DNA of 64,000 nt from an uncultured Prevotella sp. GTDB taxonomy: Bacteria; Bacteroidota; Bacteroidia; Bacteroidales; Bacteroidaceae. A program made the translations under genes and the position numbers. The notes beneath the pieces were generated by a model. That model saw only the letters and a program-made list of their open reading frames with translations, was not told the origin of the DNA and made no database searches. Shown here piece after piece: positions 43,117-53,798 of this stretch (position 1 is its first letter; each line of letters opens with the position of its first letter). The stretch is from NCBI GenBank assembly GCA_934272845.1, contig CAKQSF010000001.1, forward strand, positions 1 through 64,000, in the 5' to 3' direction.

Positions 43117-43902
43117 GTGAAAATAAAGGATGTTATAAGTGCCCTTGAGTGTTTCGCGCCTTTGCCCCTGCAGGAAGAGTATGACAATGCTGGCCTACAG
43201 GTAGGATTGACAGAGGCGGAAGTTTCAGGGGTATTATTGTGTTTAGACGTTACCGAGGATACGGTGATGGAGGCTAAGGAGAAGGGGTGCAACATGGTCG
43301 TGGCACACCATCCGCTGATATTCCGTAAACTAAGGCACGTTACTGACGAGGACTACGTACAGCGTTGCGTGATATTGGCCATCAAAAACAATATAACTAT
43401 CGTTGCTATGCACACCAATCTGGACAACGTCAAGGGCGGAGTGAACAGCATGATAGCACGCAAACTAAAACTACGTGACACGGCATTGATATGTCCACGA
43501 ACAATAAATGAAACAGAAGCAGGCTCTGGAGTAATAGGTTCACTACCCCAACCAATGAAGGCTGAAGACTTCATTACGATGGTAAAAGAGACATTCCATG
43601 CTAAAAGCGTGATGACCAACGAGCCACTGAAACGTCCTATAACACGTGTTGCAGTATGTGGAGGGGCGGGGGCTTTCGTAAAAACTATGGCAGAAGCCGC
43701 TGGAGCGGATGCATTCATAACTGGAGAAATGCACTATCACGAATTCTTCGGAACAGAACAAAAGGTGCAAATTGCTGTCATCGGGCACTATGAAAGCGAA
43801 CAATACACTATCGAACTGCTGAAAGAAATTATCAACAATAGATATCCAGAAGTCAGAACTATAATTACTAACGTCAACACAAATCCAATATACTATTGGT
43901 AA
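43117..43902 (+). CDS. Nif3-like dinuclear metal-centre protein
   Basis: The NIF3/YbgI/DUF34 fold is shown by FAPLPLQEEYDNAGLQVG, VVAHHPLIFRKLRHV (His pair), IVAMHTNLDNVKGGVN, and later VCGGAGAFVKTMAEAAGADA and GEMHYHEFFG. The His, Asp and Glu residues form the two-metal site. It is often labelled GTP cyclohydrolase I type 2, but that activity is not established for the family as a whole. The start is GTG; no ATG is available earlier. The CdsZ-like gene follows 76 bp later, a pairing common in Bacteroidetes. Confidence 0.93.
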   Translation: MKIKDVISALECFAPLPLQEEYDNAGLQVGLTEAEVSGVLLCLDVTEDTVMEAKEKGCNMVVAHHPLIFRKLRHVTDEDYVQRCVILAIKNNITIVAMHTNLDNVKGGVNSMIARKLKLRDTALICPRTINETEAGSGVIGSLPQPMKAEDFITMVKETFHAKSVMTNEPLKRPITRVAVCGGAGAFVKTMAEAAGADAFITGEMHYHEFFGTEQKVQIAVIGHYESEQYTIELLKEIINNRYPEVRTIITNVNTNPIYYW

Positions 43903-43978
43903 ATAGGCTAAAGAACATAACACTTAGTAATTTACACAATCACAGACAACGAACATTCAATAAAATAATTACAGTAAC

Positions 43979-44794
43979 ATGGCAAGAAAAGACCCTAAAG
44001 ACCTTACAGTAGAAGAGAAACTGAAGGCACTCTTCCAGTTGCAGGTAACACTCTCACAGATTGACGAAAAACGTGCACTGCGAGGAGAACTGCCTCTTGA
44101 AGTTGAAGACTTAGAGAATGAGGTAGAAGGACTCAGCGTACGTCTCGACAAAATCACAAAGGAAATAGAAGACCTACGCGAAGCAATTAAGCAACGTTCT
44201 GCTGACGTAGATGAGGCGAAAGAAAGCGTAGAACGTTACAACAAGCAACTCAACGAGGTTAAAAACAACCGCGAGTACGATACGTTAACAAAGGAAATAG
44301 AATTCCAAACTCTCGAAATAGACCTCTGTAAGAAGAAAATCCGTGAGGCTGAACAGCGCATTAACGACCGCGAGCGTGACAAAGAGCGCGTTGAAGACCT
44401 TATCAATGACCGTGAGCACGACCTCGAAGATAAGCGAGGCGAACTCGATGAGATTATGCAGGAAACACGCGAAGAGGAAGATATACTCAAGGCAAAGGCA
44501 AAGGATCTCGAACTGAAGATCGAGACACGCCTGCTACAGAGTTTCAAACGCATACGTAAAAACGCACGTAACGGTCTCGGCATTGTTTACGTACAGCGTG
44601 AATCTTGTGGCGGTTGCTTTAACAAAATACCACCACAGCGCCAATTAGACGTAAAGATGCACAAGAAGATTATCGTGTGCGAGCACTGCGGACGTATCCT
44701 GATTGACCCAGAACTGGCAGGCATAAAGATAGAGGCTCCAGCAGAGGAGAAGACTACACGCAAGCGTGCTACACGCAAAAAGGCAGAGGAATAA
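43979..44794 (+). CDS. CdsZ-like coiled-coil zinc-ribbon protein
   Basis: Residues 20-185 form a long, highly charged coiled coil, and the C-terminus is a four-Cys zinc ribbon (RESCGGCFNKIPPQRQ, then IIVCEHCGRILIDPEL) followed by a basic tail. This is the C4-type zinc-ribbon family that also contains CdsZ. The molecular role in Bacteroidetes is unknown, with nucleic-acid or chaperone functions proposed. Its position after the Nif3-like gene is conserved in many Bacteroidetes genomes, which hints at a joint role. A strong terminator follows. Confidence 0.88.
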   Translation: MARKDPKDLTVEEKLKALFQLQVTLSQIDEKRALRGELPLEVEDLENEVEGLSVRLDKITKEIEDLREAIKQRSADVDEAKESVERYNKQLNEVKNNREYDTLTKEIEFQTLEIDLCKKKIREAEQRINDRERDKERVEDLINDREHDLEDKRGELDEIMQETREEEDILKAKAKDLELKIETRLLQSFKRIRKNARNGLGIVYVQRESCGGCFNKIPPQRQLDVKMHKKIIVCEHCGRILIDPELAGIKIEAPAEEKTTRKRATRKKAEE

Positions 44795-44866
44795 AGTCTA
44801 ACACTGTCATTTATACTATAAAAGGCAGAGTAATAAAGACTAATAAAGACTAATACAGTCATATTA

Positions 44867-44903
44867 ATGGCGCAACGGAATTGTTCTGTTGCGCCATTTT
44901 TTT
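44867..44903 (+). terminator. Rho-independent terminator after the CdsZ-like gene
   Basis: ATGGCGCAAC (44867-44876) pairs with GTTGCGCCAT (44888-44897), followed by a run of seven T. Confidence 0.92.
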
Positions 44904-44913
44904 GTATCTTTCC

Positions 44914-44945
44914 TTTGTCATTTTCAAAATAAAAATGTATCTTTG
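44914..44945 (+). promoter_or_regulatory. Promoter of the agmatine operon
   Basis: TTTG (44914-44917) and TATCTTTG (44938-44945) are 20 bp apart. The aguA start lies 27 bp further on. Confidence 0.8.
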
Positions 44946-44971
44946 CAATATATTTATAACCATAAGAATTA

Positions 44972-46084
44972 ATGATACGCAAACGTTTGCCAGCAGAATG
45001 GGAACCACAGAGTATGGTGATGCTTACATGGCCTCACCAAGACACTGATTGGAAGCCATTCATCAACGACATTACAGAAACCTACATACAGATAACCGAT
45101 GCCATAACAAGGCACGAACCTGTCGTAATAGCAACCCCACACCCAATACAGGTCGGCGCCTTACTGAGCAGCAGGCTAACCAAGGACCAAATGACCAAGG
45201 TTTACATCTGCCACTGTAAGACTAATGATACATGGGCAAGAGATCATGGGCCAATAACATTGATAGATATACCTAACGCTAATAATAACAATACTACGGA
45301 TAAGGTAGAGTCTAAACTCACCATGCTTGACTTCCGCTTCAACGGATGGGGAGAGAAATTCAAGGCTGATCTCGATAATAAAATCACACGTACGCTACAC
45401 GCTGACGGTGCTTTTGATACTGCAGAAAACGGTACACCCCGACTGTCTGATAACAATGACTTCGTGTTGGAAGGTGGTTCCATAGAGAGTAATGGCGAAG
45501 GTACTGTGTTCACTACCGACTTCTGTCTGCTTGCTCCTAACCGAAACCAACCTCTAAGTCAAAAAGAGATTGAGCAAGAACTGCGTTTCCGACTAAAGGC
45601 GAAACGCATTGTATGGCTACATCATGGTGCATTAATCGGTGACGATACCGACGGTCACATAGATACCACCGTACGCCTTGCCCCTAACAACACCATACTG
45701 TACCATAAATGCTATGACACTGAGGATGACCAGTACGAGGACTTCGCTGCCCTCGAAACAGAACTTAAAGGACTACGCACCCCAAACGGAGAACCTTACC
45801 ACCTGATTCCTCTGCCACAGCCCAACGCTATCTATGACGATGGAGAACAACTCTACGACTCTCCTGCAAACGATAGAGACCGCTTACCTGCCACATACGC
45901 TAACTTTTTGATTATCAACGGTGCCGTCCTTGTACCTACATACAATCAAACAGATAATGACAATGTTGCTTGCGAAGCCATCGCAAAGGCGTTTCCTGAC
46001 AGGGAGATAATACCTATAGACTCAAGAACAATAGTTAGGCAACACGGCTCAATACACTGTTGCACTATGCAGGTGCCTACTTAG
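44972..46084 (+). CDS. aguA: Agmatine deiminase
   Basis: AguA hydrolyses agmatine to N-carbamoylputrescine and ammonia. It has the family start PAEWEPQSMVMLTWPHQDTD, TWARDHGPITLID, VLEGGSIESNGEGTVFTT, HIDTTVRLAPNN and the C-terminal catalytic Cys in RQHGSIHCCTMQVPT. The Asp/Glu, His and Cys of the guanidine-modifying fold are all visible. The 370-residue length is normal. aguB follows 157 bp later, completing agmatine-to-putrescine conversion. The peptidylarginine deiminase label seen in databases is less likely given the aguB neighbour. Confidence 0.95.
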   Translation: MIRKRLPAEWEPQSMVMLTWPHQDTDWKPFINDITETYIQITDAITRHEPVVIATPHPIQVGALLSSRLTKDQMTKVYICHCKTNDTWARDHGPITLIDIPNANNNNTTDKVESKLTMLDFRFNGWGEKFKADLDNKITRTLHADGAFDTAENGTPRLSDNNDFVLEGGSIESNGEGTVFTTDFCLLAPNRNQPLSQKEIEQELRFRLKAKRIVWLHHGALIGDDTDGHIDTTVRLAPNNTILYHKCYDTEDDQYEDFAALETELKGLRTPNGEPYHLIPLPQPNAIYDDGEQLYDSPANDRDRLPATYANFLIINGAVLVPTYNQTDNDNVACEAIAKAFPDREIIPIDSRTIVRQHGSIHCCTMQVPT

Positions 46085-46241
46085 GCTGTCATTAACACCC
46101 CAAGAACTCACTTCCTACACGCGGAAGAAGAGAATACTTACAACCAATTAATTACCATACTCACAATCCTCGCATGAAATATCTACTTTCCCCATGGGAC
46201 AATTAGAATTCCGAGATTGCTGAAACCAACATTTATAATCT

Positions 46242-47126
46242 ATGAAAGAACTTAAAATTGGAATACTACAACAACACAACGTAGCAAGCCGCGAGACCAA
46301 TATGACCCGTCTTGCTGAAGGTATCGTTGACCTCGCACGCCGCGGAGCAGAACTCATAGTACTGCAAGAACTGCACAATAGCCTTTACTTCTGTCAGACA
46401 GAAGACGTAGATCTTTTCAATCTCGCAGAGCCTATCCCTGGCCCTTCCACACGTTTCTTCGGGGAACTAGCAAAACAACTCGGTGTGGTTATAGTCACAT
46501 CACTCTTCGAAAAACGTGCTCCAGGCCTCTACCATAACACCGCTGTGGTGATAGAGCGCGATGGTTCTATAGCAGGCAAATATCGCAAGATGCACATTCC
46601 TGATGATCCCGCATATTATGAGAAATTCTATTTCACCCCAGGCGACCTAGGATTCCAACCTATAAATACCTCAGTAGGGCGCCTTGGTGTGCTCGTTTGC
46701 TGGGACCAGTGGTATCCCGAAGCAGCACGTCTTATGGCATTAGCAGGGGCAGAGATTCTCATCTATCCTACCGCCATTGGTTACGCTGCCAGCGACACAC
46801 CACAAGAGCAACAGAGACAGCGTGAGGCATGGACAACAGTGCAGCGCGGTCACGCTGTGGCTAATGGCCTACCCGTAGTCGCAGTCAACAGGGTTGGTTT
46901 CGAACCCGACCCAAGTCAGCAAACGCCAGGCATACAGTTCTGGGGTTCTTCATTCGTTGCTGGACCACAGGGAGAACTGTTCTACCGTGCTTCCGACAAC
47001 GAAGAGGAGAGCGTCATTGTCAATATAGACCTTGACCACAGTGAGGATGTTCGCCGCTGGTGGCCATTCTTGCGCGACAGACGTATTGACGAATACGGGG
47101 ATTTAACAAAACGTTTTAGAGACTAA
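46242..47126 (+). CDS. aguB: N-carbamoylputrescine amidase
   Basis: A nitrilase-superfamily enzyme that converts N-carbamoylputrescine to putrescine, CO2 and ammonia. The catalytic triad is seen as Glu in LIVLQELHNSLYF, Lys in GKYRKMHIPDDPAYYEK and Cys in GVLVCWDQWYPEAARLM. The block IQFWGSSFVAGPQGE is typical for this subgroup. At 294 residues it is complete. It works with aguA just upstream. holA follows after 32 bp, probably on the same message. Confidence 0.96.
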   Translation: MKELKIGILQQHNVASRETNMTRLAEGIVDLARRGAELIVLQELHNSLYFCQTEDVDLFNLAEPIPGPSTRFFGELAKQLGVVIVTSLFEKRAPGLYHNTAVVIERDGSIAGKYRKMHIPDDPAYYEKFYFTPGDLGFQPINTSVGRLGVLVCWDQWYPEAARLMALAGAEILIYPTAIGYAASDTPQEQQRQREAWTTVQRGHAVANGLPVVAVNRVGFEPDPSQQTPGIQFWGSSFVAGPQGELFYRASDNEEESVIVNIDLDHSEDVRRWWPFLRDRRIDEYGDLTKRFRD

Positions 47127-47158
47127 ACACCATCCCCACCTTTAGGCCTTTATATACT

Positions 47159-48205
47159 ATGGCAGAAAAGAAACCATCAACTCTCGACACATATAACTCT
47201 CTCATGGCAGAACTGACTCAGGGTGTCATTAAGCCCGTCTACCTGCTCATGGGAGAAGAGAGTTATTACATAGACAAGATATGCGATTGGCTCGCCGCCA
47301 ACCTTCTAAAAGAGGAAGAAAAGGACTTTAATCTTAATATACTCTATGGCGCCGACGTTAACGCCCGCACCGTGATGGATGAAGCACGGCGTTTCCCCAT
47401 GATGGCAGAACGACAAGTTCTCATCGTAAGAGAGGCACAGGCGATGAAAGACATCGATGCACTGGAAACATACATGGAAAAGCCCGTAAAGACCACTGTG
47501 CTCGTCTTATGCTACAAAGGTGGCACCATTGACGGCAAGAAGAAGATAACGGCGCGAGCGAGCCAATGTGGCGTAATTTTCACTAGTACGTCTCCACGCT
47601 ACGACCGCGACATAATTACATTCATTAATGCCTACATAAAACGCCCTGAATACAACGCCTCTATAGACCAAAGGGCTGCACAGGTAGTAGCGGCTCACAT
47701 TGGCGGAGACCTAAAAAGACTTACGTCTGAACTGGATAAACTTTTACTCGCATTTCCACCTGGGGCTCCGCGTAAGATAACGTCTGAAATAATAGAACAG
47801 AGAATAGGCATAAGCAAGAACTACAACGTCTTCGAACTACGTGATGCCCTAATTAATCGCGATGCCGTAAAGGCACACCAAATAGCCAAATATTTCGATG
47901 AAAACCCTAAGGCTGGCGGACTCTTCGCTCTGCTTCCGCAGACATTCAGTTTTTTCCAAAATCTGATGATTGCATACTACACTCCAAAGCCTATAACCGA
48001 CACTGCCATAATGGCACAGTTAGGACTTAAAAATCAATGGGCTGTGCGCGATTATCAAACGGCGATGCGAAACTATCCGGCACGCAAGACCATACAGATA
48101 ATTTCTAAACTCCGCGAGATTGACGCACGTTCAAAGGGTCTCGATAATGTGAACACAACGCCTGGAGAACTACTCAAAGAAATGATTGCTTTCATACTGC
48201 ATTAA
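47159..48205 (+). CDS. holA: DNA polymerase III delta subunit
   Basis: HolA opens the beta clamp in the clamp-loader complex. The family pattern is visible: KPVYLLMGEESYYIDKICDW at the start, NILYGADVNARTVMDEARRF, RQVLIVREAQAMKDIDALE, then the lid region AAQVVAAHIGGDLKRLTSEL and the C-terminal helical part VFELRDALINRDAVKAHQIA. At 348 residues it matches the Bacteroidetes form. The N-terminal NTP-binding fold is degenerate, as expected for delta. A strong terminator 50 bp later ends the unit. Confidence 0.93.
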   Translation: MAEKKPSTLDTYNSLMAELTQGVIKPVYLLMGEESYYIDKICDWLAANLLKEEEKDFNLNILYGADVNARTVMDEARRFPMMAERQVLIVREAQAMKDIDALETYMEKPVKTTVLVLCYKGGTIDGKKKITARASQCGVIFTSTSPRYDRDIITFINAYIKRPEYNASIDQRAAQVVAAHIGGDLKRLTSELDKLLLAFPPGAPRKITSEIIEQRIGISKNYNVFELRDALINRDAVKAHQIAKYFDENPKAGGLFALLPQTFSFFQNLMIAYYTPKPITDTAIMAQLGLKNQWAVRDYQTAMRNYPARKTIQIISKLREIDARSKGLDNVNTTPGELLKEMIAFILH

Positions 48206-48255
48206 CGAACTAACAGATGAAAGTCACACTAAAAAAAACAAACGATAACCCTAAC

Positions 48256-48293
48256 AAGAGGAAGAGCATCTGGTGCTCTTCCTCTTTTCTTTT
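48256..48293 (+). terminator. Rho-independent terminator after holA
   Basis: AAGAGGAAGAGCA (48256-48268) pairs perfectly with TGCTCTTCCTCTT (48274-48286) around a 5-base loop, followed by TTCTTTT. Confidence 0.92.
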
Positions 48294-49391
48294 ACTCATT
48301 CTTTACGTTAAATACATTACCCCACTAACTACCTATTCTCAACGAAAACAACACTTCTCCCTTTACATTTTCTACAACCGATTTGTTTCTCTAACCCAAT
48401 TATATTTCAACATAAATACCATACATTTTTTACGATAATACCCCTATCTATTATAGTCCTCAACTCTCTTACAAAGTTATCCCAATAAGCAAGAATAGTC
48501 ATGCTCGTGTAGATTTCCACAGCAGAAAAGGTCAACCTTCATCAGCCCATTATCCTCCAATAGAAGTGCGTTTTAACCTTCAGAAGAACAAGGAGACAAT
48601 GCATAAAACAATATAAAAATGTAAATATAACGCTTTTCAAGCCTAAAAATCGAGCCAACAGACCGTTTTCCTTGCTAAATTATGGGTATTTTAGAGTAAA
48701 AATGCGCGTTTTTGCTTGATTTTCTCTCTATTTTTCATTTTTTCTTGATTCTTTTTTTATACCTTTTCTCACTCATTTTCAAGCACTTTCCCCATTTTTT
48801 CCCTTCTGAGAATGCGATCAATTCGCATTCTTTGCCACTCATTCATGTTTATCACCACTATCGTGACTAGTTACCAAAAACTAACGGTCAAAAAGCCATT
48901 AATACTTTGTTAACATTTTATTTTGTTGATTTTAGTTTTGTATATCTATATAAATTATTTTATATACACATTTTTAAATTATACAAATTAACAAATACTA
49001 CATAGTTCTACATTGGTATATTTACATTCGTATTTATATTCATAAACAGCGCCATTGCAGTTTTGAATATTTATTATGTACTAATTCATAATACCTAACA
49101 CACTATATTTCAGCAGTTTATACATTTCTTAATATTTTATTTACACTATATTATTGCGTTTTTACCTCTTATTTAATGAATATAGCCTATTTTATACAAT
49201 TACATATCTTAATTACCTGTATTAAACCCAGTTATTTATCTTAAAACGTTATAGAAGTATATAGCGGCTTATTTAGCCTTATTTGTATACAAAACAATAT
49301 TCTCTACATTTACAAACACAACTACATTTTACAATTATATAGATATACAAATAAAAAGATAAAGTTTAGATAATAAAACTACTTTACAAAT
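48294..49391. other. Very AT-rich gap without recognisable genes
   Basis: About 1.1 kb of strongly AT-rich DNA, especially 48900-49400, with no frame that looks coding on either strand. A perfect inverted repeat GAATGCG-atcaatt-CGCATTC lies near 48810-48830. Only one DnaA-box-like TTATCCCAA (48477) was seen, too little for a replication origin. It resembles a spacer that may attract nucleoid proteins or hold regulatory RNA. Confidence 0.4.
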
Positions 49392-49423
49392 GTTGCATAA
49401 TCAAGAAAAAAGCATTACCTTTG
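49392..49423 (+). promoter_or_regulatory. Promoter upstream of the XRE gene
   Basis: GTTG (49392-49395) and TACCTTTG (49416-49423) are 20 bp apart. The next gene starts about 400 bp later, so the transcript would have a long leader or a separate small RNA first. Confidence 0.65.
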
Positions 49424-49829
49424 TAAAAAGTTACCAAAACAGAGTATTTACGCCGTTTCCACAACTGATTTCAGCAACGGCATGAGTACTAAACCACAAA
49501 TTTTCTCTTCTGGGAGGAAAGAGCAATACAAGGAGTGAAAACAAAAGTCCCTCTTAAAAAGTCGACTTATTTTTCACGACTCTGTACATTGGTTCGTGAA
49601 ATGCGCCCATAAAATTATGTAACCATACAGTCACTTCTTTATAAAAAGTACCTACATAAAATGGATGTCACTTCAGGAACAATACTCCCCCACCCTAAAA
49701 CAAACGAGAAGAGACGATGAAGGAGACAACACTCTTATACGTTCAAAAAAATACGATAAGGGTATCACCGCCAAGAAACACCCTGACGGAGAAACTTATC
49801 TATCATAAAAAGAAAATACATTACTATAT
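49424..49829 (+). other. Untranslated stretch between promoter and XRE gene
   Basis: No reading frame of interest occurs in these 400 bases. Possible short stems exist, such as CTCTT with AAGAG near 49505-49530, but none is strong. It may be a long 5' leader or an undescribed small RNA. Confidence 0.35.
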
Positions 49830-50354
49830 ATGAAAGACAGAATACGCCAACTGATGGAAGCGCAGCACATGAACCAACAGACTTTCGCTTCCTTTACAGG
49901 AATAGGAACTGCTTCACTCAGCAGCATCTTCACAGGCAGAACACGCCCTACCCTAAATCACGTTGATGCCATTTTAGAGAAGTTTCCTAACGTAAATCCC
50001 ATGTGGTTAATCAAAGGAACTGGCGGTATGCTATTATCGTCAGATGCCAAAACTTCTTCAGACGCTAATTCATCTTCTGGATCTTCTGAAGGTTCAGAAA
50101 ATAATGTATCATCACCCGAAAACGCAAGTTTAGTAAATTCTGACAATATGTCACAAGATGCAAATTTATTCGGTAACACTGCACCGTTAAATTCGCACAT
50201 CGTAAGCGGACAGAATAATAATGCTAAAAATGCGACGAGTTTTCATTTTGAGGCAGAAAAGAATGCGGTTCTACCCCAACGTAAAATTACTGAGATTAGA
50301 GTTTTTTATGATGATCAAACATGGGAATCCTTTGTTCCTAAAAAAGAGAAATAA
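49830..50354 (+). CDS. XRE-family regulator with a C-terminal Bacteroidetes tail
   Basis: Residues 1-60 contain an XRE helix-turn-helix (MNQQTFASFTGIGTASLSSI, then PTLNHVDAILEKFPNVNPMW). A Ser/Asn-rich disordered linker follows (about 70-145), and the end ITEIRVFYDDQTWESFVPK is a short motif found at the C-terminus of many Bacteroidales regulators of this type. DNA targets are unknown; the inverted repeats just downstream (50431-50513) are one candidate. It is complete at 174 residues and isolated in a 3-kb stretch with no other gene. Confidence 0.82.
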   Translation: MKDRIRQLMEAQHMNQQTFASFTGIGTASLSSIFTGRTRPTLNHVDAILEKFPNVNPMWLIKGTGGMLLSSDAKTSSDANSSSGSSEGSENNVSSPENASLVNSDNMSQDANLFGNTAPLNSHIVSGQNNNAKNATSFHFEAEKNAVLPQRKITEIRVFYDDQTWESFVPKKEK

Positions 50355-50430
50355 TTTAGTGAAAGCACCCATTCTCACACGTACCGAAAATTACGGTTTA
50401 TAAGAAAATCATTGTTTTTTCTTACGGTTT

Positions 50431-50513
50431 TAATCACTACCTTTTCACTGTGTAATTTGGGCCTGATTACAGTGTAATTTGGGCCTAATTGCAATGTAAT
50501 TAGGTAGTGATTA
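50431..50513. repeat. Inverted-repeat element sharing sequence with the xseA leader
   Basis: Outer arms TAATCACTACCT (50431-50442) and AGGTAGTGATTA (50502-50513) enclose a segment that matches the xseA leader: 50451-50480 and 39422-39450 share TGTAATTTGGGCCTGATTAC and what follows, with one base inserted. The unit GTGTAATTTGGGCCT itself occurs twice here. This marks a dispersed intergenic element of about 85 bp. Confidence 0.7.
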
Positions 50514-50584
50514 CAGAGGGGATTATTCTGCTTTCAATTCGTAAGTATTTTTCGTTTTTCTAAGAACTTAATTCTTCGCAATCA

Positions 50585-50941
50585 GGCTACCGTCTCTCTA
50601 AGTCCCGTTATAGGTTTAAGTATAACGAATGACAGAGTTTCACGGAAAAGGCTACCGTCTCTCTAAGTTCCGTTATAGGTTTAAGCATAACGGATGACAG
50701 AGTTTCACGGAAAAGGCTACGTCTCTCTAAGTCCCGTTATAGGTTTAAGTATAACGAATGACAGAGTTTCACGGAAAAGGCTACCGTCTCTCTAAGTCCC
50801 GTTATAGGTTTAAGTATAACGAATGACAGAGTTTCACGGAAAAGGCTACCGTCTCTCTAAGTCCCGTTATAGGTTTAAGTATAACGAATGACAGAGTTTC
50901 ACGGAAAAGGCTACCGTCTCTCTAAGTCCCGTTATAGGTTT
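50585..50941. repeat. 65-bp tandem array, five full copies and a partial sixth
   Basis: Units begin GGCTACCGTCTCTCTAAGTC at 50585, 50650, 50715, 50779, 50844 and 50909. Copies are nearly identical; the third lacks one base and the second has three substitutions. Each unit contains CGTTATA-N8-TATAACG, a small hairpin. There are no unique spacers, so it is not CRISPR. The near-identity suggests recent expansion. A separate hairpin with arms CCATGAGGA and TCCTCATGG follows at 50946-50984. Confidence 0.92.
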
Positions 50942-51070
50942 GAGACCATGAGGAATATTGATATAAACTCAAGACTCCTCATGGAGGATCTATGGACCTA
51001 AAATTAGCCATATTTCAAGGTTATGAGCCCAGCCTAATTATGCATTAGTAAGTATTCGAAATTATTAGGA

Positions 51071-51296
51071 AAGTAATGTTTAAAAAATAACTTAATCAAT
51101 TTTATTATTATCAGAGTAATGTTATCTTACACATTTTTTCTCATTTTGCTGGCTATTATGTGGCTATTCATCAGTCACGATGCTCGCATTCTTCGCTAGG
51201 TTTAGGCGTTTCACGGAGTTCTCCATCTAAATATCCCCAAAATATCTCAACAATCTAAGGTAAAAACTGTGCAAGTTATTTTTCCTACATTACTAA
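51071..51296 (+). mobile_element. MITE-like element, copy 1
   Basis: About 226 bp bounded by imperfect terminal inverted repeats (AAGTAATGTTTAAAAAATAA at the left, the complement AAGTTATTTTTCCTACATTA at the right). The interior matches the complement of 63664-63895 over its whole length, including a central block of about 41 identical bases. It has no plausible coding sequence, so it would need a transposase elsewhere if it moves. Target-site duplications are not clear. Confidence 0.75.
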
Positions 51297-51386
51297 CTTA
51301 CTAATTTTAGACATTTCCGATGTTTTAACATCCTTGTTTCATAAGATATTAAGTAATTTTGATATTAATATTGTTATTTTTTCGCT

Positions 51387-52046
51387 CTAAGATTTTTCAC
51401 CGACAAAGAGAAGGATGCAGTGCCCATATTCGTCCTCCTGTGGCTCTCTGAGAGCCGAAGCCATCCAATAGGCATATTTACCAGTCATCAACTGTTTTAG
51501 TTGCTCCTTGCCGCTGCAATAGCGAAATACAATATGATACGTCTCCCTTGGACTGTCGGGACGTATCCTGAAGAAATGAAACTCATCATTGTTTCCATCG
51601 TTACTTTCGAAGACATAACTGCCCTCGCTATTTTTCTCTACGAAATGGTATTTATGTGAGAACAACTTCTTACCTTGTTTGTCCTCACCTGATATACGAT
51701 TTCCCTTAATGTTCATTACGCCCTGCAAGAATGAGCAGCAGAACTTATAGTCTTGCCCATTAGCGTATGCCACTACTGTCTTATCGCCTGTAAAGGTGCC
51801 CTTACAAGGCTCAATTAATTGTCTTACTATGTCGTCAGCCTTATCCTCCCCTACATGCTTTGCAGCCTCCGTATGCCACACAGCCTTTAATTCAGGCTTT
51901 AAGCATGTATTAGTAGAGAACAGTTCTATATATGTTCCGTTTAAAGATTTTAAGAACACAGTACCGTCAACGACCTCTGCTTTGCAGACAAAGACCGCGA
52001 ACAGCAATACTGTCATAAGTAAAATCTTCCTAAGTATATTTTGCAT
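51387..52046 (-). CDS. Secreted hypothetical protein, 219 aa
   Basis: ATG at 52046 starts a clear signal peptide (ILRKILLMTVLLFAVFVCKA), while the longer frame from 52082 adds a polar stretch before it. The mature protein begins EVVDGTVFLKSLNGTYIELF and includes paired Cys (YKFCCSFLQGV) and a beta-rich C-terminal half. I do not recognise the family. A -7 element (TAACTTTG on the minus strand, 52204-52211) lies 160 bp upstream. The neighbour upstream, eno, is separated by its own terminator. Confidence 0.7.
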   Translation of the reverse strand: MQNILRKILLMTVLLFAVFVCKAEVVDGTVFLKSLNGTYIELFSTNTCLKPELKAVWHTEAAKHVGEDKADDIVRQLIEPCKGTFTGDKTVVAYANGQDYKFCCSFLQGVMNIKGNRISGEDKQGKKLFSHKYHFVEKNSEGSYVFESNDGNNDEFHFFRIRPDSPRETYHIVFRYCSGKEQLKQLMTGKYAYWMASALREPQEDEYGHCILLFVGEKS

Positions 52047-52203
52047 TTTAATGTATTCTTTGTTTTGTATGTAAGTTTTCAAAATTGTTTTTACAAATGA
52101 GCGAGTTTACGATCATGTAATTATGTGGAATATCTGATACAGTCTCTTTAGTGCATCTACTTCTCCTATTTTGAACACTTACCTATATGGGTAATATATT
52201 TTG

Positions 52204-52211
52204 CAAAGTTA
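52204..52211 (-). promoter_or_regulatory. -7 element for the secreted protein gene
   Basis: The minus strand reads TAACTTTG. The expected -33 box is not well matched. The rest of the gap 52047-52342 shows nothing else. Confidence 0.45.
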
Positions 52212-52342
52212 ACATTTTTATTCTGATACTGCTATATTGTCTTAACGCTTTCGGGGAAATTATTTATTTTTTAACATTTGCACAACTTGTTGTAACCATT
52301 CTGCGGTAGTTTAAAGAGTGATTATGCGCAAAAGCGTATAAG

Positions 52343-52384
52343 TAAAAAAAAAAGGCATGTCACGACTTTTCGTCATGACATGCC
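52343..52384 (-). terminator. Rho-independent terminator after eno
   Basis: GGCATGTCACGAC (52354-52366) pairs with GTCATGACATGCC (52372-52384), with one mismatch. On the minus strand the stem is followed by a run of eleven T. Confidence 0.93.
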
Positions 52385-52456
52385 AACTACATAATACTAC
52401 TCACACAAAATGGTTATATTACTACGATGTTAGTAGATGATAGCATTTACTGTTGA

Positions 52457-53773
<1,317 letters not shown>

Positions 53774-53798
53774 TTATGGGTGGCTTGATGTTATTGTT

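Noticed and set aside
48217..48438. 73-aa protein after holA
   Set aside because: It reads through the holA terminator stem and is low-complexity AT-rich sequence.
48294..49400. Replication origin in the AT-rich gap
   Set aside because: Only one weak DnaA-box-like site is seen, and dnaA, dnaN or rnpA are not adjacent.
50585..50941. CRISPR array
   Set aside because: The 65-bp units follow each other directly with no unique spacers, and no cas gene is nearby; this is a tandem repeat.
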